A DNA stretch of 64,000 nucleotides, from contig CAJXNH010000008.1 of the NCBI GenBank assembly GCA_913057245.1, positions 53,092 to 117,091 of the forward strand, given 5' to 3'. Each line of letters starts with the position of its first letter. Within the stretch, counting starts at the first letter, position 1. The notes below the pieces were generated by a model, which saw nothing but the letters and a program-made list of their open reading frames with translations, made no database searches and was not told the origin of the DNA. Source of the DNA: an uncultured Phaeodactylibacter sp. (lineage in GTDB: Bacteria > Bacteroidota > Bacteroidia > Chitinophagales > Saprospiraceae). Below, in pieces: positions 49,170-58,600 of this stretch. Both the position numbers and the translations under genes were made by a program.

Positions 49170-51584
49170 CTAAATTTCAATTTGAAGACCGATACTCGGT
49201 ACCACCGTACCCGCAGCATCGTTGATCGTCTTGAGCTGGAACTGCTGCTGATTGATAGGTGCATCCGGGTTGACGATGATGCCGCCGCCGACCGGTTGCC
49301 CGCTTTCATCCAGCGGGCGGTCCAGGATGAGCTGATCCTGGCCTACGCCATTGCCGGTAACGTTTTCGATGTCCAGGAAGATATTCAGGCTCCATTTGTC
49401 GAAAAACCACTTTTTATCTACTCGTATATCAATAGCGCTGACCAGGTCGGCACGACGGGTATTGAGCAGATCGAAGTCGCGAATGCCCCGGCCGTTAGCC
49501 TGCCAGTTGAGGACGAGGGCGGAAGCCTGCCGGTCGAAAGGCGTGAAGGGCAGCCCGGTCTGAAAGCGCCAGTTGACGCCCACTTCCCAGTTTTTCTCAA
49601 AGCGCTTGCCGATGACTACGTTGGCGATGTGGCGGGCGTCCCAGGAGGAAGGGACGAAGTTGCCATTCTTGTCCTCAAACTCGCTCCAGCCCAGGGTATA
49701 CGATGCTATGCCGTAAAAACCCTTGTACAGGCGCTGCTGAAAGAGGAATTCCAGTCCATAACTGCGCCCCTCAGAATGGGGGACAACCGGCTCGTTGCCC
49801 AGTACCCCAAAGTCGCCGCCCAGGTTAGCCAGCGTAAGGCTGTCGCGCAGCAGGAAAGGGTAGTCATAGTAGTATTTGTAGTAGCCTTCAATGGAAATTT
49901 TGGAATTGGAAGCGGTATTGAATTCAAAGCCAGCGACCACATGGTCGTTGCGGATGTACTTGATGCCGTTCTCGCGGTTTACGAAGACACCGTCCTCCTG
50001 ATAGCCCAGTATCGTATAGGGCGGCAGCTGGTAGTAAATGCCGGTGTTGAAGTTGAAGGATAACCGCTGTGTGAGGGCATAGGAGGCAGAAAAACGAGGG
50101 GAGAACTGTTCGCCCAGGTTGCTCATTTCGGTACTGTAGTCATTGGCATCCATGCGGAAGCCCAGGGAAAGCGTCAGGCGCTCGTCCAGAAACTTTTGGC
50201 TGCCCTGAGCAAATAATTCGTACCGGTTGAGGTCAAAGTTGGAGGCAAAGTCGATGGTTTGTGGCCCGGCGCTGGTGAAGATGCGGTTGAAAGTGCTCAC
50301 GTTGTACTTCACATACTGATAGCCCAGGCCATAGTTGAGCTTAAAATCGCCAAAGCGGATATCGTGCTCTACCCGGAGCTTGTTTTCAATTTCCTGGGAC
50401 TTGTAGCGCAGGGTCAGGTTCTCCTCGCTGCTGTCGTCGTTGTCCAGGTACTTTTCGCTCTCGTTATTGAGCATATTCCGGCTGACCACAAAGGTCCAGA
50501 AGCCATTGTCGGCGTAGTGTTTGTAGACAAGGCCGTTGGTGTAGTTCCACTGTGGGGAGATTGGCAGCTGATTGAGCAGAAATTGTTGCTCTTCGGTCTC
50601 GTTGGCGTCCAGATTGAGCTGGAACTGATCAATAGCGCCCAGGCCGATGAAGGTCAGCTCGTTCTTTTTGTTGAACTTGTGTTTCACCTTGACCTGGAAG
50701 TCGTTGTACGTGGGCAAAAACGGCAGCCCAATCACCTCGAAGAGAAATTGCAGGTAAGAACGGCGGGCAGAGGCCAGAAAGGTGGTTTTGTCCCCAATTG
50801 GACCTTCCAGGGTCACGCCAACATCCGTGGCACTCATCAGGAAGGTGCCACCAATGCGGTCATCCCGCCCATCGCGCTGTTTGAACTCCAGGACCGAGCT
50901 CAGGGTGTTGCCCCGGTTGGCCGGGAAAGCGCCGCTGTAAAACTCCACCTCACGGATAAAATTCACATTGATTAATCCCACCGGCCCGCCGGAGGCCCCC
51001 TGCGTGGCAAAGTGGTTGATGGTTGGTACTTCCACATCATCCAGGTAAAATCGGTTTTCATTCGGTGCGCCGCCCCGGATGATGAGGTCGTTGCGGAAAC
51101 TTGCCGGAGTCGTGACGCCCGGCAGGGTCTGTATCACCCGCGAAATATCCCGGTTGCCGCCCGGGTTGCGCTGAATTTCAGCTACGCCGATCGTGCGCAG
51201 AGAGAGCGGGCTTTCTTCCGTTTTGGTGAATGGTGAAGCTTTGACGACCACTTCTTCCAAATCCTGGGCAGATTCGCTCAAGGCCAGATTGACGATGGCA
51301 GGCTTGGAGTTGGTCACCTGCACTTCATACTCAGCTTTATTGGTGTAGCCCAGGTAAGAAGCACGCACATCATACAATTTCGGCTCCAGCCCGGTGATTT
51401 CGTAATTGCCATCTACGTCAGTCGTAGTGCCGATATCGGTCCCCAGCAGGAGCACGTTAGCAAAAGGGATCGGTTCATTATTCAGAGCATCGGTTACCTG
51501 CCCCTTGATGATGCCTGACTGTGCCGAAAGGGCCGCGCTTAGCATCAATCCGAGCAATAAACTGAAAAGGTGTTGAACTTTCAT
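49170..51584 (-). CDS. TonB-dependent outer-membrane receptor with carboxypeptidase-like N-domain
   Basis: 804 residues. Signal peptide 1-21; a carboxypeptidase-regulatory-like beta-sandwich about 24-105 (IKGQVTDALNNEPIPFANVL, DGNYEITGLEPKLYDVRASY); plug domain about 115-225 (DISRVIQTLPGVTTPASFRN, DLIIRGGAPNENRFYLDDVE); then the beta-barrel (FSPRFSASYALTQRLSFNFN, WDARHIANVVIGKRF). The C-terminus SIGLQIEI is the barrel's last strand. No SusD gene adjoins, so it is not a standard polysaccharide locus; the substrate is unknown. Confidence 0.93.
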   Translation of the reverse strand: MKVQHLFSLLLGLMLSAALSAQSGIIKGQVTDALNNEPIPFANVLLLGTDIGTTTDVDGNYEITGLEPKLYDVRASYLGYTNKAEYEVQVTNSKPAIVNLALSESAQDLEEVVVKASPFTKTEESPLSLRTIGVAEIQRNPGGNRDISRVIQTLPGVTTPASFRNDLIIRGGAPNENRFYLDDVEVPTINHFATQGASGGPVGLINVNFIREVEFYSGAFPANRGNTLSSVLEFKQRDGRDDRIGGTFLMSATDVGVTLEGPIGDKTTFLASARRSYLQFLFEVIGLPFLPTYNDFQVKVKHKFNKKNELTFIGLGAIDQFQLNLDANETEEQQFLLNQLPISPQWNYTNGLVYKHYADNGFWTFVVSRNMLNNESEKYLDNDDSSEENLTLRYKSQEIENKLRVEHDIRFGDFKLNYGLGYQYVKYNVSTFNRIFTSAGPQTIDFASNFDLNRYELFAQGSQKFLDERLTLSLGFRMDANDYSTEMSNLGEQFSPRFSASYALTQRLSFNFNTGIYYQLPPYTILGYQEDGVFVNRENGIKYIRNDHVVAGFEFNTASNSKISIEGYYKYYYDYPFLLRDSLTLANLGGDFGVLGNEPVVPHSEGRSYGLEFLFQQRLYKGFYGIASYTLGWSEFEDKNGNFVPSSWDARHIANVVIGKRFEKNWEVGVNWRFQTGLPFTPFDRQASALVLNWQANGRGIRDFDLLNTRRADLVSAIDIRVDKKWFFDKWSLNIFLDIENVTGNGVGQDQLILDRPLDESGQPVGGGIIVNPDAPINQQQFQLKTINDAAGTVVPSIGLQIEI

Positions 51585-51691
51585 CGTAACGTTTTGTCGT
51601 GGTGATGGATTTGTTATTTATGCCAGCAGAACATTCTGTTTTTGAAAGTGTTTATGCTATATAAAACTTTTTTAGTACAAAATAGAACTTT

Positions 51692-52309
51692 ATGAAGATC
51701 GAAGACGCCAAACAGGTGATCGACTGGCTGGGCGCGTTTCAGGAGCAGCATAAAGCCGACCATCTTTCACCGGTGGCTTTTGGGGAGTGGCTGCAGCAGC
51801 AGGAGCAACGTGGCAAAAGAGCGGGAAGCCTGCCCCCCAATACGGATAGCCTGATCTCCATGTTCTTCGGTTTTATGGCTAATTATGCGGCCTACTACGC
51901 CCGGCGTGTCTTCCGCCATCTTGACTTGTATTCCCTTACGGACTGGGCCTTTCTGGCTACCCTTGAGCAGGAAGCACCACTCACCAAATCTGCACTGATT
52001 CAGAAAAACATCCTGGAGAAATCCACCGGCACCGAAGTACTCAAGCGCCTGAAAAAGCAGGGCTACATCGAAGAGCTCCCTAACCCGGAGGACCGCCGCG
52101 CCAAGTTGGTCCGGCTGAGCGACAGGGGGCGGAAGGTGGTGGCAGAAGCAAATGCCCGCATTATGCCAATGGGAGAAGTCGTTACGGGTGACCTGACAAC
52201 GGCTGAAAAGCAGCAGTTGCTGAATCTGCTGCAAAAACTGCATCGGTTTCATCAGCCAATCTTTGAAGGTGCAGATGAGCGCGAGCTCCAAGCGCTGTTG
52301 CACCTGTAG
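51692..52309 (+). CDS. MarR-family transcriptional regulator
   Basis: 205 residues, longer than typical MarR (about 145) because of a 60-residue N-terminal helical part. Winged HTH about 95-165: WAFLATLEQEAPLTKSALIQ, ILEKSTGTEVLKRLKKQGYI, and wing PNPEDRRAKLVRLSDRGRKV, the NPEDRRxxLVxLTxxG motif of MarR. It is divergent from the TonB-receptor gene and may control it. The ligand is unknown. Confidence 0.9.
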   Translation: MKIEDAKQVIDWLGAFQEQHKADHLSPVAFGEWLQQQEQRGKRAGSLPPNTDSLISMFFGFMANYAAYYARRVFRHLDLYSLTDWAFLATLEQEAPLTKSALIQKNILEKSTGTEVLKRLKKQGYIEELPNPEDRRAKLVRLSDRGRKVVAEANARIMPMGEVVTGDLTTAEKQQLLNLLQKLHRFHQPIFEGADERELQALLHL

Positions 52310-52360
52310 TTGTACATCGTTCCTATGTTGCAGATGAAACAGGTGTTTTTTACCCTGCTG

Positions 52361-52390
52361 TTGACTACCACATTTACTTTTTTACTTTTG
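52361..52390 (+). promoter_or_regulatory. Consensus promoter of the TPR-LuxR regulator gene
   Basis: TTG at 52361-52363, 19-base spacer, TACTTTTG at 52383-52390. Transcription start near 52396, giving a leader of about 54 bases. Confidence 0.7.
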
Positions 52391-52449
52391 CAGTTCAGAA
52401 ATAAGGTATTGACCGCTCTGTAATTGTTTTTTTTATTACGCCCAACATA

Positions 52450-54342
52450 ATGTTACGTTCCGCTTCCTTTTTTTTTGTTGCTTGTATGCTCTTTTTGATT
52501 CAGAAAAGCCATGGGCAGGAAATTCCTGACTCCTTGCAGGGGCGTTTGAAAGTATTACAGCAGGAGGCTGATTACGTGAAAGCCGTGCTTCAGTATGCGC
52601 AGGCGCTTCTGGAAAAGCGCGACACGCAATACTATGAGTTGGCACTGTCAGAGGCAGAAGAACATCTGAAAGTCACTGGGGATACCCTTGGGCTTGCTCG
52701 TTTCTTCTACGAGCGGGGGATGCTCGCCTATTACGGAGGCGACCATGAGACATCTGAAACTTTTGCAGATGCAGCAATAGAACAGGCCAGTGCAGCCGGA
52801 GACACCGTACTGCTGGGCAAAGCGTTCGGTTTAAAAGGCGTATTTAGCTATCTGGACAGAGATCATAATCAGGCTATTCATTACTGGAGCAATGCGACCC
52901 GCTGTTTTGAATCACAAGGGGCTACCGGTGAAGCCGCGCGCTACTATTCCAATATAGGAGCAATATATTTGGACAAAGGCTACTTCCATTCTGCTTTCCG
53001 GTTTTTCGACAAAACCACAACGGTCCTGAAGGATAGCATAAGGTTGCGGGATGCCTTCCAGATGGCGCAAATCAACAAGGCGGTTGCGCTGTTGCGCATG
53101 GGAGCATTGGAGCAATCTGCTGCAGTGCTGAAGGATATAGCCCTGTCCGAGGCCAACAGCAATGTCCGCACCCTGGTGCACCTCAATCTGCTGCAGGTCT
53201 ATGCCAAACTGGAGCAACGCGAAGCATTTTACCGGCATCTTGATTCTTTCGAGCTGTATCAGGACCAAAACCGGCAGTACGGCAGCCGGTTGTTAACAGC
53301 CAAAGCTAATGCCTTTATCAGTTTTAGGGAGTGGGAAAAAGCACGGGCAATTCTGGAGGATTTTAAGGCCGAAGCCATAGTAGAGGACAGCCTTGTGAAA
53401 GTGCCTAACCTCAATGTCTTCTATTTGTATTATAAAAAAACCGGTGAAAACTTGCTGCCGGAGGCCATTATAGATAAAATACTCGACCGGATCGCGGATC
53501 AGTCGGATCTGATTATGACGCACCGGGCCTGGCAGATTAAGGCGCTCGCTGCTGCCGGTCGCGAAGATTATCAGGCAGCCTATCAGTATACGATTACTGC
53601 GGATTCTATTTATCACATTTCCGAAGACAGTACTGATGTTCGGAAGCTCATGGATATGGGGGTCCTTTATCAAACTGAAACGCTAAAGAAAGAAAAAGCA
53701 GCTTTAGGGTCTTCTTTACAAAAAGCGGGTTACACTATTACTGGTCTGTTTATCTTGTTTATAGCCGTCATTGCCATGTTAATCCTTGTATACCTCAATT
53801 ATCGCAAAGCCCGTAAGCTGGCTGCACAACAACGGGAAATTGCAGCCTTTCAGGCTATTCAGGCAGAAGAGAAATTGCAGGCACAGCAGCGGGATGTGGA
53901 ACAGCGCGAGCGGGAGATGCAGAAAAATGCTACCCTCCTGCTGTACGCCCGGCAAGTAGAAACCCGTATGGTCCGGCTTTTGCAAAAAGCCGCAAAGTCA
54001 TTATCACAGGAGGACCGCAAGGAAGTGGAGGAAATTCGGCGCAATATGGATCAGTTTCAGGCTACCCACCTTAACTTTTCCATTGAACAGGAACTCAACC
54101 GGCAAATGGCTTCCTTTATGGGGTTCATCGAAGAGAAATACCCTGAGCTGACTGCATCCGAGCGGCAGGTCTGCGCCCTGATCTACCTGGGCTACTCTAA
54201 TAGCGAGATTACCCAGATCCTGGACCGCTCGCTGAAGAGCGTCGAAAATTTCCGTTACCGGGCCCGGAAAAAAATGGAGGTCGAAAATCAGATCGACTTC
54301 ACTACTTTCCTTACCCAACTAGTCAGGGGGCAGCAGCTATAA
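52450..54342 (+). CDS. TPR-LuxR hybrid transmembrane regulator
   Basis: 630 residues. Signal peptide 1-23 (ending KSHGQ); TPR repeats about 60-390 (RYYSNIGAIYLDKGYFHSAF, HETSETFADAAIEQASAAGD); one membrane helix about 432-452 (TITGLFILFIAVIAMLILVYL); a coiled-coil (REIAAFQAIQAEEKLQAQQR); and a C-terminal LuxR/GerE HTH about 565-625 (TASERQVCALIYLGYSNSEI, LDRSLKSVENFRYRARKK). Periplasmic TPRs sense an unknown signal and the cytoplasmic HTH binds DNA. It is followed on the same strand by the collar-protein and adhesin genes and could regulate them. Confidence 0.9.
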   Translation: MLRSASFFFVACMLFLIQKSHGQEIPDSLQGRLKVLQQEADYVKAVLQYAQALLEKRDTQYYELALSEAEEHLKVTGDTLGLARFFYERGMLAYYGGDHETSETFADAAIEQASAAGDTVLLGKAFGLKGVFSYLDRDHNQAIHYWSNATRCFESQGATGEAARYYSNIGAIYLDKGYFHSAFRFFDKTTTVLKDSIRLRDAFQMAQINKAVALLRMGALEQSAAVLKDIALSEANSNVRTLVHLNLLQVYAKLEQREAFYRHLDSFELYQDQNRQYGSRLLTAKANAFISFREWEKARAILEDFKAEAIVEDSLVKVPNLNVFYLYYKKTGENLLPEAIIDKILDRIADQSDLIMTHRAWQIKALAAAGREDYQAAYQYTITADSIYHISEDSTDVRKLMDMGVLYQTETLKKEKAALGSSLQKAGYTITGLFILFIAVIAMLILVYLNYRKARKLAAQQREIAAFQAIQAEEKLQAQQRDVEQREREMQKNATLLLYARQVETRMVRLLQKAAKSLSQEDRKEVEEIRRNMDQFQATHLNFSIEQELNRQMASFMGFIEEKYPELTASERQVCALIYLGYSNSEITQILDRSLKSVENFRYRARKKMEVENQIDFTTFLTQLVRGQQL

Positions 54343-54577
54343 ACACCAAAGCGGTTGGCAGGCCATCCCGGAACCAAGTGTGATGTGGCTTTTTTTAGTG
54401 CCACACACTATTGAGTTGTGCTTTTTTAAGTTCTGGTTATCAGGTACTTGTATTTTTGAGGGGTAAATGAGGGGGGACATCAGTAGGCTTTTTTTTCTTT
54501 AGCTATTAGTTTTGGAAAAATTTCAATCTGGGGTTAGTCTCCAACCAGTTAACATTATCCAAAACAAATTTGCACCT

Positions 54578-55480
54578 ATGAAAAAGTCTTTGGCTTTAGT
54601 GGCAATCCTATGCCTGTTTTTCAGCCTGCTCCAGGCACAAGACACTCCACAAATCAGTATTCAGGGTACTTTCAAAAACGCCAATGGTATGGCCATACAG
54701 GATGGCACACAGCAGGTCACTTTTCGGCTGTATCACGAAAACAGCGGTGGTAGTGCCCTTTGGGAGGAGACCGCTGCGGTTGAAGTCGTAGGCGGCCTGT
54801 ACAGCCATAATCTTGGCAGTGTGACAGAACTAAACCCGGATATCTTCAGCAGCACCGTTTATCTGGGCATAGAAGTCAGCGGCAGTGAGCTGCAGCCGCG
54901 TGCCCAGCTGACCTACTCGCCCTACACCATGTTCGTACAGTACGCCGCTACTGCTGGTCGGGCAGATAATGGCGTGCCGGCCGGTACCGTTCTGCCATTT
55001 GCCGGCCCGAAAACGAAGGTGCCCACCGGGTATTTACTTTGTGATGGGCGCAGTATAGTCAAAACCGAGTATCCCGATCTTTTCAATGCGATTGGAATTA
55101 CCTACGGTGGCACCTCCAACGGCGCTACCTTCAACCTGCCCGACTACCGGGGGATATTCCTGCGCGGCAATGACGAAGGCCGGGGCATTGACGACAACCG
55201 CGAGCTTGGCAGCCTGCAGCAGGATGCTACGGCTATGCCGGAGAACCCCTTTACAGGGGAAACTGATCAAGCCGGTGCGCATACTCATGAAGGCGCCGCC
55301 TTCGCACCCTTCACTACCAGTGGTACTTCTAATGGCGCTGATCATATTATCAGCGGTGGTAGATATCCGGCTACTTTTCCTAGCCTCGCTGGCGCGCATA
55401 CCCACAATGTAGAAATCTCCGGCGGCGACTCCGAGACCCGCCCGGTAAATATGAGTGTGAACTACATGATCAAGTACTAG
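54578..55480 (+). CDS. Secreted phage-tail-collar domain protein
   Basis: 300 residues from ATG 54578. Signal peptide 1-20 (ending SLLQAQDT); beta-rich N-domain about 25-120 (ISIQGTFKNANGMAIQDGTQ); tail-collar domain about 135-195 (GTVLPFAGPKTKVPTGYLLC, DGRSIVKTEYPDLFNAIG, FNLPDYRGIFLRGNDEGRGI); and a C-terminal part with two AGAHTH motifs and the typical end RPVNMSVNYMIKY. The TAG stop lies inside the terminal repeat of the palindromic element that begins at 55477. Collar domains normally belong to phage tails; the signal peptide shows export as a surface or secreted protein. No phage structural genes are near. Confidence 0.85.
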   Translation: MKKSLALVAILCLFFSLLQAQDTPQISIQGTFKNANGMAIQDGTQQVTFRLYHENSGGSALWEETAAVEVVGGLYSHNLGSVTELNPDIFSSTVYLGIEVSGSELQPRAQLTYSPYTMFVQYAATAGRADNGVPAGTVLPFAGPKTKVPTGYLLCDGRSIVKTEYPDLFNAIGITYGGTSNGATFNLPDYRGIFLRGNDEGRGIDDNRELGSLQQDATAMPENPFTGETDQAGAHTHEGAAFAPFTTSGTSNGADHIISGGRYPATFPSLAGAHTHNVEISGGDSETRPVNMSVNYMIKY

Positions 55481-55644
55481 TACACTGTGTAATAAATTTT
55501 TAAGCATTTTGAAGGGCTCTTTTTCCCTCACTCATCGTTGCGTGCTCACCTTCGTAGCTTAGGCTACGAGACTCCGCAGCGCCTTGATTGAGGAAAAAAT
55601 ACCCTCGTTCAAAATACTCACTAACTTAATACACAGTGTACTAG
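55477..55644. repeat. Complete MITE-like palindromic element (family member A)
   Basis: 168 bases. Terminal inverted repeats of 19 bp with one mismatch (CTAGTACACTGTGTAATAA left, CTAGTACACTGTGTATTAA right when reversed). The arms continue imperfectly through ATTTTGAAGGG...CCCTCGTTCAAAAT, and the core is a hairpin TCGTAGC-TTAG-GCTACGA. No coding capacity. It occupies most of the gap between the collar-protein and adhesin genes. Confidence 0.8.
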
Positions 55645-55685
55645 GCCTACAGCGCTAATTATATCCCACCAAAAAAATAAATGTA

Positions 55686-58600
55686 ATGCTAAGATACATC
55701 TTGCTTACGGGATGGCTGTGCCTTTTGCTGGCCTCCCCCGCCCGTTCTCAATTGGATACCGTTTGCAACCCGGCTGAAAACCTGGAGGTTGCACAGGGTA
55801 CGGTCAATTTTAACTTCGGTAGTGTAACCAATGCATTTAACCTCAACACCAAACAGGATTTCACAGTGGGGCAGCCCCTTACTGCCCGCTACCAGTCTCA
55901 GCAGCGGACAATGGAGCATGGTTTCTGGGCCCGCTTGTATATGCCACCTACTGCACCGGTAACACTTGCCTCGCAGGGCGACTTCCCTGACCGGGTACTG
56001 CTGGAATGGGAAATTGACCCCCTCAGCGCAGCCCCCTCCGATGGTTATGTCATCCTTCGGGACGGCGCTTTTCTGGGGGAAGTCGAGTCAGGTGTGTCGC
56101 AGTATATCGACTTTAATGTTCAGGCTGGCGAATTCTACGAGTACAGCGTTTACGGCCGTAATCAGTTTGGCAACGGGGCGCGGGGACATGCCGTTGGATT
56201 TGTCAACCCCAATGGTACCGTTACCGGCAAGCTCGAGTCCTTCTCTGGCAACCCGGTGGCCAATGCCTATGTGACGCTAACGCCTACGATCGGCCGTTCT
56301 CTGCGGTTCGACGGCGCCAACGACAATCTCTGTATCGATTACCACGAGGCCCTGCCTGCTAATATGTGGACGCTGTCGGCTTTCGTGCAAATCGGCGACG
56401 GCAATGATGGTAGTGGTATCGTAGACTTCGGCAGCGATATGAACCGTAACTTTTGGCTGCACACCCTCCCCGCCGGGCAGGGCAAAGGCATCGTAGCCGG
56501 TATTGGCGATGGGAGTATGGCCACGACCATAGCTTACGAATTTGAAGAAGACCCTAATGCATGGCATCAGGTATCTGTGGTGTACAACGGCAGCACCATG
56601 CTGCTCTATGTGGACGGGCGCTACGCCACTTCCACTCCTGCCAGCATTGATAGCCGGCCTGCCCGGTTCACCATTGGCAGCCGCCGCGATAACGACGGGT
56701 TCTTCTCCGGCAAAATTGATGATGTACGGCTTTACAACATGCCACTCAACAGTACTGACATCTTTCTGACAAAGGATCTGACCGTATCCAAGGCTGCCGA
56801 GGGCCTGGTCGCTTACTGGAAGTTTGACGAAGGGCTGGGCACCAAAGTCTTTGACCTCACGGATAACAGTATGGATGCGCTGATCTACGGCGCACAATTT
56901 GATGGAGACACCCCGGACCTGAAAAACGCAGGCTTTACCGACGAGGGAGGCTTTTACGTAGTAGAGGGCGTCAACTACAGCGAGGAACAAACCTTTACTG
57001 CCCGCCCGGTAAAGAACTTCTACAGCCACTACGCTCTGGAGTTCAACGCAGCTTACGAAGCCTATGCTACTCTTACGGATTTCGACCTGCCGGATACGGC
57101 CACCGTGGAAATTCTGGTACACCCCTTTGAGATGAACGCCCGGCAGACTCTGCTGAGCAAAGGAGAGGGAGACTTTGAACTCTGGCTGGAAGATGCAACC
57201 TACAAGCTGACCATTAACGGGCAGACTCAGGTGCTGGGGCCAGCGGCCTCCCGCTACCAGCATCTCTCTTTGGGGCTCAACACTGGCACCGCTACCGTCA
57301 GCTATTACCTCGATGGGGAGCCTCAGGGCGATATCCCGTTTGCCAACCTTAGCGGAGACTGGACAGGTAGCCCCTGGCAGCTTGCCGCCCGAAGTGCGCC
57401 TGCTCAGGACTTCTTTACCGGCCTTATTGATGAAGTGGCTTTCTACGATACGACCCTAACCCTGCCGGTCATTCAACTCAATGCCTCTCCGGTACAGAGT
57501 GCGGGTACAGATGTAGGCAATCCGAACTTGCTCAGTTACTTCCCGCTCGATGAAGGGGGGGACACGTCCATCTTTGATTTCGGCCCGCAGATGAGCGGAG
57601 AAGGGCAGCTGATAAACGGCTCCTTTTCCATTATTGCCTTCCGGCAGGAGGCTACTCCCAATGCTTTTCAGCCAAACGTAAGGGTAGTCAATATCAACCC
57701 AAGCGCAACAGCGGTAGGCAATGTAGATTTTGTGAACAACTCGACCGTTACGATCGCGGGAGTGATTCGTTTTGAGGATACCTTCTGCTTTCAGGACAGC
57801 GTGGAAATTCTTGTCAACGGGTCATCCTATTTCCCCCGGATTTTCACCGATGAAGAAGGGCGGTTTGTGGCTGATTTTGAGCCAGGCAGTAACGTTGTCC
57901 TTACGCCGGTTTACGATGAGCACCTTTTCAGCCCCGGCTTCTTTGAAGCGCGGCGGCTCATCAGCCCGATCGGCGGCGTGCTCTTCCAGAATCAGACCAA
58001 ACGGCAAATACGGGGACAGATGGCAGGGGGCGACTGCCGCCTGAGCGTTATTCCCGATGGAGCCGTAGTCAAAGTCAAGGCAGCTGCTCTTAATGGCTGT
58101 TACAGCCAGGAAATTACGATTGATAATCCGGCAGGTAACTTTAGCTTTAATAACCTGCCCCCGGTGCCTATGGCAGTTTCCGTGACCCAGCACTCCAACA
58201 ATGTCATCTATGATTACTTTCAGCTTCAGGGAGGGCAGGAGACTGACCTGCGGTTGATCGAAGCCGATACGATAGACTTCATCTATGTCGCACCCCCTAA
58301 TGTTGAAATAGCCCCCTTTCCGGAAACGGGCTGCCCGGGCAGTGGCGTGGCTTTCATTGAGCAGTCCATGCCAACCAATAATTACCGGGAGTACACGACA
58401 GACGTCCGGGTTTTTGAACGCTATGATGGAGGAGACTGCTACCTGGATAGTTTTAATCTGGTTATCAACAATGAAATTGCGGATGCCGATGAGTATGAGA
58501 TCCAATCCGATACTTCGACTTATCCGCTGAAGTACTTTGCCGGTATTCCCAATATCGTTCCGCCATATACTAAGATCCTTCAGGTCACCGCAGAGGTAGA

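Noticed and set aside
49089..50063. A 324-codon open frame antisense to the TonB-dependent receptor gene
   Set aside because: It mirrors the receptor's codons, has no recognisable domain or start context, and the opposite strand is a convincing outer-membrane receptor.
54578..55480. Prophage remnant, because of the tail-collar domain
   Set aside because: There are no other phage genes, and the protein carries a Sec signal peptide and sits among secretion-related genes.
56277..57263. A 328-codon minus-strand frame within the 2311-residue protein gene
   Set aside because: It lies opposite two clear LamG domains and has no domain or conserved motif of its own.
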